Notes: a model not told the origin generated them from the letters alone. DNA of 50,652 nt from an uncultured Veillonella sp. (GCA_934202095.1 CAKPXN010000005.1:1-50652), one strand, 5' to 3'. Positions 16,741 through 25,773 are shown, counted from the stretch's first letter. Numbers and translations: made by a program.

Positions 16741-17838
16741 ATGAATATAAAACAATATAAGAAACAGATCATAGCATGTGCTATTGCACTCTGCGTAGGT
16801 GTAGGAGGAGGCTATTATTTTTTCGGCACACCGGCAGGTACGCAACAAAGTGTTGTAACAAACCAAACTAAAGAAACAAAACCATTAACTGGAGCTCGGA
16901 ATACCTATGTGGTACAAGCCACTAAAAAATCAGGTCCTGCAGTAGTAGGTATCACAACACAAGTATTTCAAAAAGATATTTTTAATCGTACTATTTATGC
17001 TGGTGAAGGCGTTGGTTCCGGCGTTTTAATCGATACTGAAGGTCATATTGTAACAAATAATCACGTTGTATCTGGTGCCAGAAATGGAGAGGTTACGGTT
17101 TCATTATCCGATGGTAGTACTGTTAAAGGTACTGTTATGGGCACTGATGAACAATCTGATTTAGCTGTCGTAAAGATAGATCCACCTAAAAATATTCAAC
17201 CTGTTGCTATAGGTGACTCCGATTCTTTACAGGTAGGTGAACCAGCAATTGCCATTGGTAATCCATTAGGCCTTGAATTTAAAGGTTCTGTTACATCTGG
17301 TGTAATTAGTGCGTTAGCTCGTACCATTGATGATCAAGGACAACGGTTCCCGTTGATTCAAACTGATGCAGCTATCAACCCAGGAAACTCTGGTGGTGCA
17401 TTGCTCAATGCTGATGGTGAGCTAATTGGCATTAATAGCTCTAAAATTTCTAAAGAAGGTGTAGAAGGAATGGGTTTTGCCATTCCTATTAATTCTGCAA
17501 AGCCTATTATTGACTCTATCATAAAAAACGGTAAGGTCATTCGCCCATATTTAGGCGTATGGGCTGTAGATCGTCAAACAGCGGCTCGCAATAATGTAAG
17601 TTATGAAGGTGAAGGCCTTCTTATTGTACAATTGGATCCTACCGGTCCTGTGGCTCAAGCTGGTATTGCAGAAGGTGATACGATTGCTCAAATCGATGGT
17701 AAGGATGTAACTACATTAATGGAATTAAAAGAGCAAATTGACGCCAAGAGTCCTGGCGATACTATTTTAGTATCTTATACTCATAATGGGAAAATGAAAA
17801 GTACTCAAGTTACATTAGGGCAATCCTTGTCTAATTAA
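16741..17838 (+). CDS. htrA: HtrA/DegP-like serine protease with one PDZ domain
   Basis: A 365-aa membrane-anchored protease (membrane segment about residues 10-28). The trypsin-like domain carries the triad His108 (VTNNHVV), Asp140 (SDLAVVKID) and Ser217 (NPGNSGGALLN). A C-terminal PDZ domain spans about residues 265-360 (RPYLGVWAVD, AGIAEGDTIAQIDGK). HtrA proteases degrade or refold damaged envelope proteins, acting outside the cytoplasmic membrane. ATG 16741 follows AGGAGACAG. It lies downstream of a two-component pair and a candidate small RNA, consistent with but not proof of stress control. Confidence 0.95.
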   Translation: MNIKQYKKQIIACAIALCVGVGGGYYFFGTPAGTQQSVVTNQTKETKPLTGARNTYVVQATKKSGPAVVGITTQVFQKDIFNRTIYAGEGVGSGVLIDTEGHIVTNNHVVSGARNGEVTVSLSDGSTVKGTVMGTDEQSDLAVVKIDPPKNIQPVAIGDSDSLQVGEPAIAIGNPLGLEFKGSVTSGVISALARTIDDQGQRFPLIQTDAAINPGNSGGALLNADGELIGINSSKISKEGVEGMGFAIPINSAKPIIDSIIKNGKVIRPYLGVWAVDRQTAARNNVSYEGEGLLIVQLDPTGPVAQAGIAEGDTIAQIDGKDVTTLMELKEQIDAKSPGDTILVSYTHNGKMKSTQVTLGQSLSN

Positions 17839-17851
17839 TAATTAGTAATAC

Positions 17852-17896
17852 ATACACGCAAAAGGCGTTCCTTTTAGGGGAACGCCTTTTGTGTAT
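17852..17896 (+). terminator. Terminator of htrA
   Basis: A long stem pairs AAAAGGCGTTCC (17860-17871) with GGAACGCCTTTT (17879-17890), extended by ATACAC/GTGTAT across a 2-nt bulge. Confidence 0.88.
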
Positions 17897-17904
17897 ATAG
17901 AGAT

Positions 17905-17937
17905 AAAAAATGCCCTACATATATCGTGTAGGGCATT
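17905..17937 (-). terminator. Terminator of the pyrFE operon
   Basis: On the minus strand, ATGCCCTACA (17928-17937 read in reverse) pairs with TGTAGGGCAT (17910-17919) and is followed by a run of T (AAAAAA on the plus strand, 17905-17910). Confidence 0.85.
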
Positions 17938-17948
17938 CATGAAAATGA

Positions 17949-18536
17949 TTATTTAATGTGTTTAGAACCGCGTTCTGTCATAGCTACGCCTTCTTTGCAT
18001 AGAGGGCATTCTTCTGGTTTGTATGTTGGCACTTCAAGGTTAAGTAATGCTTGTACTTTTTCTTTTGGTACACCGAATTCAGCTTTGCCGCCAGAACGGT
18101 TAACGAGAAGACCTACGCCTACGATTTCGCCGCCAGATTGGTTAACTACGTTAACAACTTCTTGTACGGAACCGCCTGTAGTTACGATGTCTTCTACGAT
18201 AAGTACGCGTGTACCCGGTTCGATTTTGAATCCACGACGCAATGTCATAACGCCTTTTTCACGTTCTGTAAAGATAGCGCGTGTGCCTAATTCTTTACCG
18301 ACTTCATGAGCTAATAAGATACCACCAGTCATAGGTCCGATAACGAGTTCTACGTTTTGATCGCGGAAACGTTCAGCCAATTCTTTGCACAATGTTTCAG
18401 TGTACTTTGGATGTTGTAACACGTTGAATTTTTCAACGTACATAGGGCTATGTAGACCGGAAGTCAATAAGAAATGCCCTTCTAAAATTGCTTGAGTATC
18501 GATAAGTAATTGTTTTACTTCTTGTTCTGACATCAT
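17949..18536 (-). CDS. pyrE: Orotate phosphoribosyltransferase
   Basis: A 195-aa enzyme that joins orotate and PRPP to make OMP in pyrimidine synthesis. The PRPP-binding loop VLIVEDIVTTGGSVQEV is visible, preceded by LVIGPMTGGILLAHEVG. A short C-terminal extension includes CPLCKEG, a possible metal-binding pair seen in some long OPRTases. The start overlaps the end of pyrF by 4 bp (two adjacent Met codons at 18531-18536), so the two genes form a coupled pyrF-pyrE unit. Confidence 0.94.
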   Translation of the reverse strand: MMSEQEVKQLLIDTQAILEGHFLLTSGLHSPMYVEKFNVLQHPKYTETLCKELAERFRDQNVELVIGPMTGGILLAHEVGKELGTRAIFTEREKGVMTLRRGFKIEPGTRVLIVEDIVTTGGSVQEVVNVVNQSGGEIVGVGLLVNRSGGKAEFGVPKEKVQALLNLEVPTYKPEECPLCKEGVAMTERGSKHIK

Positions 18537-19252
18537 TTGGATACACTCTCCATTTCTTCAATAATTAAACGTACCGCCTCTTGTGGATGTTCAGCCTGCG
18601 TAATAGGTCGGCCAATAACAAGGCGAGATGCACCATCCTGTAATGCACTCGATGGTGTAGCAATGCGCTTTTGGTCGTTTGTAGCTGCAAAGGATGGGCG
18701 AATACCTGGTGTAACGATAAGGAAATCTGATCCACAGGCTTCGCGAATCATCTTAGCTTCTAAAGCGGAACATACAACACCGTCCATACCGGATTCTTTT
18801 GCTAATTTAGCAAGGCGAATGACCTGGTCTGCAATTGGTAATTGACCGCCAATAGATGTCCAAGATTCGTCATCAAAGCTCGTTAAAACGGTAATCGCTA
18901 ATAGTTTTGGACGTTCGATGCCTAGTTTTTCAGCGCTTTCACGAGCAGCCTCAGCGGCAGCTTTCATCATTATAGGGCCACCTTGACCGTGAATGGTAAT
19001 TAAATTGGCGCCTAAACGAGTAAGGGAAGATACGCCATGGGCCACCGTATTAGGAATATCATGTAATTTCAAATCGAGAAATACATGTTTGCCGTGCTCT
19101 TGCAAGTAGCGAACCGTTTGGTCACCTTCGGCGTAGAATAATTCCATGCCCACCTTGTAGAAACTAACGGAATCCCCGAGTGAGGACACGATAGATTTCA
19201 TCGCATCCATTGTGGATACGTCGAGGGCGACGATTAATCTGTCATCTGCCAT
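18533..19252 (-). CDS. pyrF: Orotidine 5'-phosphate decarboxylase
   Basis: This 239-aa TIM-barrel enzyme converts OMP to UMP. It shows LIVALDVSTMDAM at the N-terminus and the catalytic DLKLHDIPNTV, with the phosphate-binding end LVIGRPITQAEHP. The start at 19252 follows GGAGG. TTGACA on the minus strand (19311-19316) with a poor -10 (19287-19292) may be its promoter. No PyrR-type attenuator was recognised upstream. Only pyrF and pyrE of the pathway are in this window. Confidence 0.94.
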   Translation of the reverse strand: MADDRLIVALDVSTMDAMKSIVSSLGDSVSFYKVGMELFYAEGDQTVRYLQEHGKHVFLDLKLHDIPNTVAHGVSSLTRLGANLITIHGQGGPIMMKAAAEAARESAEKLGIERPKLLAITVLTSFDDESWTSIGGQLPIADQVIRLAKLAKESGMDGVVCSALEAKMIREACGSDFLIVTPGIRPSFAATNDQKRIATPSSALQDGASRLVIGRPITQAEHPQEAVRLIIEEMESVSK

Positions 19253-19482
19253 GTTATAACCTCCATAGTACTTATATATCTAAATAATTTTCACATAGAA
19301 TAGGGCGTCCTGTCAATGAAAATCCGTTGTGAAAGTCAGCTTAAGAACTGCTTTTGTACATCGATTTTCTTCGCGTTCATGATATAATAATAGAGAAGTG
19401 AAGATGATTCCTAATACGAGTTGATATATGTATATCGGACTTATGTATATACTATGTTGTTAATAGCTAAGAAAGGATTACC

Positions 19483-20112
19483 ATGTTAGATTTTGTAGCA
19501 TTGGATTTTGAAACAGCTAATAAATATAAAAATAGCGCCTGTTCCTTAGCGGTTATTACCGTTGAAAATGGGCAGATTACCAAAAAAGCGTATAGTCTTA
19601 TTAAACCACCGTTTATGTCTTTTGACCCAGAATGCATTGAAATTCATGGAATTGAGCCTAAAGAAGTGTTGCATGAAAAGACATTTGATCAGTTATGGCC
19701 GGCTATCTATGAAAATCATTTGAAGGGAAAAATCATGATTGCCCATAATGCAAAATTCGATATGAATGTATTGCGAGCCACTCTTGATTACTATAAAATT
19801 CCTTGGCCAGAACTTGATTATGCGTGTACTGTAAAAATTTCTCGTGCCGTATGGCCCGATTTGGTAAATCACAAATTGAACACAATGGCAGCGTACTTAG
19901 GCGTAGAATTTAAGCATCACTATGCTTTAGATGATGCTGAAACTTGTGCTAAGGTTGCCATTGAGGCAGCTCGCTTGAAAGGGGCGAACTCACTACCTGA
20001 ACTACTTTCAAAAACAGGCGTACCTCTTGAACCATTCATCGATGAAAAAAATAAAGCGGCACAAGCAGAATTGCATAAGAAACCAGAACCAGAGCAGATG
20101 TCCTTTTTCTAA
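19483..20112 (+). CDS. DnaQ-like 3'-5' exonuclease (DEDDh)
   Basis: A 209-aa protein with the DEDDh pattern: Asp7/Glu9 (ALDFETAN), the second-motif Asp in AHNAKFDMNVL and the His...Asp of HYALDDAETC. It matches stand-alone exonucleases related to the proofreading epsilon subunit or the PolC exonuclease domain. The C-terminal end (PEPEQMSFF) resembles a beta-clamp-binding tail (QMSFF), suggesting a link to replication or repair. AAAGGA lies before ATG 19483. It is followed by deoC 63 bp away. Confidence 0.88.
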   Translation: MLDFVALDFETANKYKNSACSLAVITVENGQITKKAYSLIKPPFMSFDPECIEIHGIEPKEVLHEKTFDQLWPAIYENHLKGKIMIAHNAKFDMNVLRATLDYYKIPWPELDYACTVKISRAVWPDLVNHKLNTMAAYLGVEFKHHYALDDAETCAKVAIEAARLKGANSLPELLSKTGVPLEPFIDEKNKAAQAELHKKPEPEQMSFF

Positions 20113-20175
20113 AGACGTGCTTGGTTACGATGATAACTCATCCTGATAGAATAATAGATTGTTTTGGAGGTAGTC

Positions 20176-20838
20176 ATGTTAGGTAAAGAACTATTAACCT
20201 ATGTGGATCATACATTGTTAAGACCCATTGCTACATGGGATGAAATTAAGGTGATTTGTGAAGAGGCATTGGCCTATCATACGGCATCAGTTTGCATTCC
20301 ACCCGATTTTGTAGCATCCGCTCATAATGCATATCCCGATTTGAATGTTTGTACCGTTATCGGATTTCCTCTAGGCTATCAAACGACAGAATCCAAGGTA
20401 ACAGAAGCGAAACAAGCTATTGCAGAAGGTGCATCAGAAGTGGATATGGTCATCAACTTAGGTGATGCTAAACAGGGCGATTTTCATGCTATAACAGAGG
20501 AAATCAAGGCTTTAAAATCCGTATGCGGTGATAACATTTTAAAGGTTATTATCGAGGCCTGTTTCTTAACGAATGAAGAAAAGATAGAACTATGCCGTTG
20601 TGTAACGGAAGGTGGCGCAGATTTTATCAAGACCTCAACTGGATTTGGTAGTGGTGGCGCTACATTGGAAGATGTACAGCTATTTAAGAAGCACATTGGT
20701 CCTAATGTACAGATTAAGGCAGCCGGAGGTATTCGTTCTATTTCGGATATGAAGGCCTATATTGCTGAAGGCTGTACCCGTATTGGGGCAAGTGCGGCCG
20801 TAGAGCTCCTAAAAGATCATTTGGACGAAGAAGTATAA
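20176..20838 (+). CDS. deoC: Deoxyribose-phosphate aldolase
   Basis: This 220-aa enzyme splits deoxyribose-5-phosphate into glyceraldehyde-3-phosphate and acetaldehyde. It shows YVDHTLLRP, VCTVIGFPLGYQ, EVDMVINLG, LKVIIEACFL with the active-site Lys, and ADFIKTSTGFGSGGATLEDV with the Schiff-base Lys. ATG 20176 sits 5 nt after GGAGGT, better than the upstream TTG at 20164. It begins a deoC-pdp-cdd salvage cluster. Confidence 0.95.
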   Translation: MLGKELLTYVDHTLLRPIATWDEIKVICEEALAYHTASVCIPPDFVASAHNAYPDLNVCTVIGFPLGYQTTESKVTEAKQAIAEGASEVDMVINLGDAKQGDFHAITEEIKALKSVCGDNILKVIIEACFLTNEEKIELCRCVTEGGADFIKTSTGFGSGGATLEDVQLFKKHIGPNVQIKAAGGIRSISDMKAYIAEGCTRIGASAAVELLKDHLDEEV

Positions 20839-20839
20839 A

Positions 20840-20876
20840 GAAAAACCACCTAGGCAGTGCTTAGGTGGTTTCTTAG
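20840..20876 (+). terminator. Hairpin between deoC and pdp
   Basis: AAACCACCTA (20843-20852) pairs with TAGGTGGTTT (20862-20871), then TCTT. The weak T-run suggests a partial terminator or an mRNA-stabilising hairpin within the operon. Confidence 0.6.
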
Positions 20877-20891
20877 AATGGCGGTGTAACT

Positions 20892-22193
20892 ATGCGCATG
20901 TATGATATTATTTTGAAAAAAAGAGCGAATTTAGCACTAACAGATGAGGAAATTCGCTTTGTCATAGGGGGCTATGTAAATGGTACTATTCCTGATTATC
21001 AAGTGAGTGCTCTATTGATGACCATCGTATTTAATGGTATGAATGCTCGTGAACTCGGTACGTTGACACTCTCGATGGCTCAGTCTGGGCAGATGGTGGA
21101 TTTATCATCTATTGATGGCATCACTGTAGATAAACATAGTACGGGCGGTGTAGGGGATAAGACGACACTTATCATCGCTCCTCTGGTGGCTGCTTGTGGT
21201 GGCAAGGTAGCAAAAATGTCTGGCAGAGGTCTTGGACATACTGGTGGCACTATCGATAAGATGGAATCGATTCCTCATTTAAAAGTATCCTTAAGCCAAG
21301 AAGATTTTATCGCCCAAGTGAATAGAATAGGCCTTGCCGTTATCGGACAATCAGAAGGCTTGGCCCCAGCCGATAAAAAACTTTACGCTTTACGCGATGT
21401 AACGGGAACAGTGGACAGTATTCCTCTTATTGCGTCCTCCGTGATGAGCAAGAAATTGGCATCTGGTGCACAAGCCATTCTTCTAGATGTAAAGGTGGGC
21501 AGTGGGGCTTTTATGAAAACCATTGAAGAGGCCCGTGCCTTGGCTAAGGCTATGGTAGATATTGGACGTGAAAACGGTCGTTCCGTTAAGGCTGTTTTGA
21601 CGGATATGGATCGTCCCCTTGGTCATGCCATAGGCAATGCCTTAGAAATACGTGAGGTCATTGATACATTAAAGGGGCATGGCCCTGAGGACTTGACCCA
21701 TGAATGTATTATCATGGCTGCTCATATGCTCGTTTTAAGTCATATCTGCGACTATGAAACCGCACTCACTCGTGTGAGAGAAGCCCTTGATTCTGGTGCC
21801 GCTCTTGAACGTCTACGTCTCATGATTGACGCTCAAGGTGGGGATAGCTCTGTGATTGATGATGAAAGCCTACTGGCTATCGGCCGATGTACATATGATG
21901 TAATAGCGCCTAAGGCTGGTTACATTACCCATATGAATACCGAACAATGTGGTATAGCATCTGTCATGCTTGGTGCTGGTCGCACTGTAAAAGATGGCCC
22001 TATTGATTATAGCGCAGGGATTATCATGCACAAAAAAACTGGTGATGCCATTACTGAAGGTGAAAGTATAGCGACCTTGTATGCCTCTGATGAAAGCTTA
22101 CTTGCTAATGCGGCTAAGATCTATATAGAGGCGATTACGATTGGCGAAGAAATGCCAAATGTAGTGGATACCATTCTTGATATTGTGGAATAA
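20892..22193 (+). CDS. pdp: Pyrimidine-nucleoside phosphorylase
   Basis: This 433-aa enzyme phosphorolyses uridine/thymidine to the base and (deoxy)ribose-1-phosphate. It carries the family signature SGRGLGHTGGTIDKMESIP plus VDKHSTGGVGDKTTLI and the C-terminal PIDYSAGI domain. Length matches PyNP and DeoA. ATG 20892 follows GGCGGTG; the ATG two codons later is an alternative. Together with deoC and cdd it channels nucleosides into central carbon. Distinguishing Pdp from DeoA needs a comparison. Confidence 0.94.
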   Translation: MRMYDIILKKRANLALTDEEIRFVIGGYVNGTIPDYQVSALLMTIVFNGMNARELGTLTLSMAQSGQMVDLSSIDGITVDKHSTGGVGDKTTLIIAPLVAACGGKVAKMSGRGLGHTGGTIDKMESIPHLKVSLSQEDFIAQVNRIGLAVIGQSEGLAPADKKLYALRDVTGTVDSIPLIASSVMSKKLASGAQAILLDVKVGSGAFMKTIEEARALAKAMVDIGRENGRSVKAVLTDMDRPLGHAIGNALEIREVIDTLKGHGPEDLTHECIIMAAHMLVLSHICDYETALTRVREALDSGAALERLRLMIDAQGGDSSVIDDESLLAIGRCTYDVIAPKAGYITHMNTEQCGIASVMLGAGRTVKDGPIDYSAGIIMHKKTGDAITEGESIATLYASDESLLANAAKIYIEAITIGEEMPNVVDTILDIVE

Positions 22194-22203
22194 GGAGCCC
22201 TGT

Positions 22204-22608
22204 ATGACAGAATCAGAAATTCAAAACCTTATGAATCGCGCCATAAAAGCTCGTGAAAACTCTTATTGTCCGTATTCACATTTCGCTGTTGGCGCTGCTT
22301 TATTATGTGAAGATGGTACCATTTATGAAGGATGCAATATAGAAAATGCTTCCTATGGTCTCACAAACTGTGCCGAACGAACGGCCGTTTTCAAAGCCGT
22401 ATCCGAAGGTCATGTAACATTTAAGGCCCTTGCCGTAGTCGCAGATACGGAAGGACCTTGTGCGCCATGTGGTGCATGTCGTCAGGTAGTAGCTGAATTT
22501 AAGATTCCCCTCATTATAATGGGAAACCTAATGGGGAATATAAAAATAGTAACTATGGAGGAACTATTACCATTTAGTTTTTCTGAATGCGATGTAATTG
22601 GTAAATAG
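22204..22608 (+). CDS. cdd: Cytidine deaminase
   Basis: A 134-aa zinc enzyme converting (deoxy)cytidine to (deoxy)uridine. The motif NCAERTAVFKA holds Cys and the catalytic Glu, and PCAPCGACRQV holds the other zinc cysteines. ATG 22204 follows AAGGAGCCC. It starts 10 bp after pdp, in the same operon, and supplies it with uridine. Confidence 0.96.
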   Translation: MTESEIQNLMNRAIKARENSYCPYSHFAVGAALLCEDGTIYEGCNIENASYGLTNCAERTAVFKAVSEGHVTFKALAVVADTEGPCAPCGACRQVVAEFKIPLIIMGNLMGNIKIVTMEELLPFSFSECDVIGK

Positions 22609-22623
22609 AATGCAGTATAAAAA

Positions 22624-22650
22624 AAGCTGGAGCGCGTGGCTCCAGCCTTT
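22624..22650 (+). terminator. Terminator of the nucleoside salvage operon
   Basis: GCTGGAGC (22626-22633) pairs with GCTCCAGC (22639-22646), flanked by A and T runs, so it may also serve metQ on the other strand. Confidence 0.85.
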
Positions 22651-22669
22651 TAGTGTAAGATAGTAACCA

Positions 22670-23491
22670 TTAGAATGCAGGAACAATTGCACCTTGGTAT
22701 TTATCTTGAATGAATTTTTTGATTTCAGGGCTATGAAGAGCTTCCATCAATTTCTTGATGCGAGGGTCGTTTTCATTGCCTTTAAGAACAGTTACGATGT
22801 TTACGTAAGGGGAATCATTAGATTCGATGAACAATGCATCTTTACCAGGGTTAAGACCTGCATTCAATGCAAAGTTAGTGTTGATAGCTGCTAGTGCAAC
22901 ATCGTCGATAGAACGAGGTACTTGCGCTGCTTCTAATTCTACGAATTGGTAACCATTAGGGTTAGAAGCGATATCTTGTACAGTGGATAAGATATTATTG
23001 GAGTCTTTCAATGTGATAAGACCAGCTTTTTGTAATAACAATAATGCACGACCACCATTTGTAGGGTCATTAGGGATAGCGATTTTTGCACCATTAGGAA
23101 GGTCTTTTAAATCTTTGATTTGACGGGAATATAAGCCCATTGGTTCAAGATGAACGCCACCAGCAGATACTAGAGGAAGGTTATGTGCTTTTGCAAATTC
23201 GTCCATGTATGGTACATGTTGGAAGAAGTTAGCATCGATTTCTTTATCACCCAATGCTAGATTTGGTGTGTTGTAATCAGTGAATTCTGTGATTTGTAAA
23301 TCGATGTTATCTTTTGCTAAGATTGGTTTTACTTGTTCTAAGATTTCCGCATGTGGTACTGCAGTAGCACCAATTTTTAATACTTGTTTGTCACCGCTGT
23401 TAGTCGCTTTGTTATTATCGCTGCCGCAACCTGCGATTAATAGCGCACCACCGAGAACGACAGTAGCCGCTAATGCTAAAAATTTGTTCAT
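22670..23491 (-). CDS. metQ: Methionine ABC transporter substrate-binding lipoprotein
   Basis: A 273-aa NlpA/MetQ-family lipoprotein with lipobox LIAGC and VLKIGATAVPHAEIL after the signal. The pattern of FTDYNTPNLALGDKEIDANFFQHVPYMDEF is characteristic of MetQ. It binds methionine for import. It is encoded alone on the minus strand, about 12 kb from metNI (35331-37011), which lacks its own metQ. The ribosome site AAAAGGAGAG precedes the start. A promoter-like TTGCGG-N17-TACTAT lies upstream. No S-box, T-box or SAM riboswitch was recognised. Confidence 0.92.
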   Translation of the reverse strand: MNKFLALAATVVLGGALLIAGCGSDNNKATNSGDKQVLKIGATAVPHAEILEQVKPILAKDNIDLQITEFTDYNTPNLALGDKEIDANFFQHVPYMDEFAKAHNLPLVSAGGVHLEPMGLYSRQIKDLKDLPNGAKIAIPNDPTNGGRALLLLQKAGLITLKDSNNILSTVQDIASNPNGYQFVELEAAQVPRSIDDVALAAINTNFALNAGLNPGKDALFIESNDSPYVNIVTVLKGNENDPRIKKLMEALHSPEIKKFIQDKYQGAIVPAF

Positions 23492-23602
23492 ACAAACACT
23501 CTCCTTTTCGAGAAAATTAAATGTAATTCAATAAGCTTATAGTACTAAATTATTTCCTATTCCGCAACTATGTATTATTAGAGGTTATCCATAACTAAAA
23601 GT

Positions 23603-23753
23603 TATAGGGCTCATTATACGTAAATGTAAAAGATAAGCCATCCTAAATAACTCCACCGGCCGGGTCTGACTCCGGCCTTCGGCCTCCGCAGGGCCAAAGT
23701 CGTAATTTAGGATGGCTTATCTTCTTTTTTACTTACCTATAATGAGCCCTATA
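23603..23753. repeat. Nested long inverted repeat between menA and metQ
   Basis: Outer arms of 16 bp, TATAGGGCTCATTATA (23603-23618) and its complement (23738-23753), enclose inner 19-bp arms (23630-23648, 23705-23723; core GATAAGCCATCC/GGATGGCTTATC). Between the inner arms is a 56-nt GC-rich centre with several GGCC palindromes. The right outer arm is inside the menA 3' end. On the minus strand the inner hairpin followed by TTTT can act as the menA terminator. Confidence 0.85.
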
Positions 23754-24625
23754 GCTAATAGTAATTGGTATAACATGGCGGCACCAGCAGTGGTACCCAT
23801 GGCTTTATCCAATTGGATTTCGTCCACATGGGTATAGAATGTTTTGATGGTTTTAAATGCTGGGATGATGGCTATTAATGCAAGTAATGCTGGGATTGGG
23901 AGGACCTTCAAATAGATCCAGGCTCCAATCCAGAAGAAGTTAAAGATATAAGTGATGCTCATTAGACTGATGGCGCAGTCGCGGCCTAATACGATAGGTA
24001 ATGTGCGACGACCGTGTTTTTCATCATTTCGAATATCTCGAATATTGTTGGTGAGCATGATGGATCCAACTAATAGAGTAGCCGGTAGTGCAGGGATTAG
24101 CAATGCCAGTGAAAGTTCACGCGTCCATGCATAGCCTGTAATGAGGACAATAGCAAACCCCATGGCGATACCGGATGAGATTTCCCCAAATGGTGTGCGA
24201 GAAATTGGCTTTGGACCACCTGAATACAAAAAACTAATTAAAATACAAATAATACCGGCTGGAATATACCACCATGTAATGGTGGCTGAAAGGTATAGAC
24301 CGATGATGATAGGTACAATCATAAGAACCTTAATCATAGTGGAGATGAGTTTCGGCGTCACTGCACCACGGGTAAGTGACCCGGCATTACCTATTTTTTG
24401 CCCCGCATCAAGACCGGATTTAAAATCTTTCAATTCATTCCATAAATTGGCGATGATTTGAGCCGATACGACGGCTAAAAATATAAGAAATGTATGGAAT
24501 ATGGCGAGCCCTGTGCCGTGAAGTGCACCAAAGGCATAATAACTAAATGCGGCACCTAAGATGGTTGGCCCTAATGCAGCGGCCAATGTGCGAGGTCTAG
24601 TGAGAGGAATTAATTCTTGTATCAT
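23729..24625 (-). CDS. menA: UbiA-family polyprenyltransferase, MenA-like
   Basis: An approximately 298-aa multi-span membrane enzyme (about 8 segments) attaching a polyprenyl chain to an aromatic acceptor, probably 1,4-dihydroxy-2-naphthoate in menaquinone synthesis. The Asp-rich metal/diphosphate sites are NELKDFKSGLDAGQKIG and NNIRDIRNDEKHG. The best start is ATG 24625; the longer TTG at 24646 abuts AAAGGAG with no spacing. A small hairpin (TGGC-ATTTC-GCCA) between that Shine-Dalgarno site and ATG 24625 could shorten the effective distance. No other menaquinone gene is in the window. Confidence 0.82.
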   Translation of the reverse strand: MIQELIPLTRPRTLAAALGPTILGAAFSYYAFGALHGTGLAIFHTFLIFLAVVSAQIIANLWNELKDFKSGLDAGQKIGNAGSLTRGAVTPKLISTMIKVLMIVPIIIGLYLSATITWWYIPAGIICILISFLYSGGPKPISRTPFGEISSGIAMGFAIVLITGYAWTRELSLALLIPALPATLLVGSIMLTNNIRDIRNDEKHGRRTLPIVLGRDCAISLMSITYIFNFFWIGAWIYLKVLPIPALLALIAIIPAFKTIKTFYTHVDEIQLDKAMGTTAGAAMLYQLLLAIGLIIGK

Positions 24626-24828
24626 ACTAGTGTGGCGAAATGCCAACTCCTTTCTGTTAGAAATACGTTTTCTTATCTCTAAGTATTGTATAGTACATTA
24701 GGAGAAATGTAAATTTAGTGTACCTATCATGTTAGTACAATTATATAGTATAATATTATATGTATATTTAAAATTCTTAATTTAAACTTACTTATATAAT
24801 TTAATTTATATATTCATGAGGTGAGACT

Positions 24829-25773
24829 ATGAAAATGTGGAGTAAGAAGGTAATGACGCTAGCTTGCGCTACATGCTTAACGGTAGGCATGGCGGCTGTA
24901 GCTTGTGCTGATACAATCGATTTAGGCTATGGTCAGTATGCTACCACTAATAATGGTGTACACGCGACAGCTATAGGTGCGATTCCGACAAATCCTACTT
25001 TCAGAACGATGGAACAAAATAAGACCCTTCAAACAGCTAATGAACGAGCTGCAAAATCTATGAATGACCGCATAAAAACATCCTACCCAATGGTAAAAGA
25101 GGAATTTAAAGGCATTGCCTTAGATGGGTATAGTTTGTATCAATTATCTGGAGATAGTACACTAGGTCATCATACAGGTTGGTTACTTACATACAACGTA
25201 AATAAAGAGGCTATTAATTATCTAGATCGTACAGCTACTCAAATCGTTAATTCCGCAATGGCCGATAAACAAGTGAAAGTACAATCTGTTAGCGAGCCTT
25301 ACACAAAATCTAATGCAGAGAAGTTTATTTCGAAAATGGCCACAGTTACACTTGATCGAAAGATGTTAGAGCCACAAATAGCAAATTTAAATGCTACTAT
25401 GCATCGCGATATGATTAAGACAATACAGCAAAGTGCTATGCAAGATGCATCTTTGTCTCAAAAGAATAAGGAAAGCATTCAAGAAGGTGTAGATCTTTTT
25501 AAGAGAGTCATTCCTAACTTTACAATGGGTGCTACAGAAATATCATTTAAACCATATACATCTAAGTTTGGTACTATAGCCGGTATGAGTGTGCGCGGTA
25601 GCTTAAAATATGATGGCTTTGTATTGCCTGGTAGCTTAACTATGTATGCAATGCCACAAAATGATGGACTTACAGTTCAAATCTTGGCTACCGAAGATAC
25701 GAGCCGAGACTACTGGTCAGGACAATTAGAATCCATGTATGGGTTGAAAAGCCTAAAGGGAGGCAATAAATAA
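24829..25773 (+). CDS. Secreted hypothetical protein (314 aa)
   Basis: The N-terminus is a classical signal peptide (cleavage near AVACA at about residue 27). ATG 24829 follows GAGGTGAG. The mature part is mixed alpha/beta with no recognised domain. A central segment DGYSLYQLSGDSTLGHHTGW resembles YDVYQLQGEDKTG in the next gene, so the two are probably distant paralogues. Its stop codon overlaps the next start (TAATG), so they are co-translated. Likely periplasmic or surface-exposed; function unknown. Confidence 0.75.
   Translation: MKMWSKKVMTLACATCLTVGMAAVACADTIDLGYGQYATTNNGVHATAIGAIPTNPTFRTMEQNKTLQTANERAAKSMNDRIKTSYPMVKEEFKGIALDGYSLYQLSGDSTLGHHTGWLLTYNVNKEAINYLDRTATQIVNSAMADKQVKVQSVSEPYTKSNAEKFISKMATVTLDRKMLEPQIANLNATMHRDMIKTIQQSAMQDASLSQKNKESIQEGVDLFKRVIPNFTMGATEISFKPYTSKFGTIAGMSVRGSLKYDGFVLPGSLTMYAMPQNDGLTVQILATEDTSRDYWSGQLESMYGLKSLKGGNK

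Noticed and set aside
19253..19480. PyrR attenuator before pyrF
   Set aside because: No anti-antiterminator pattern or terminator was found between the promoter-like sequence and the gene.
23492..23600. Methionine riboswitch or T-box before metQ
   Set aside because: No kink-turn, S-box core or T-box sequence was seen, and the leader is short.
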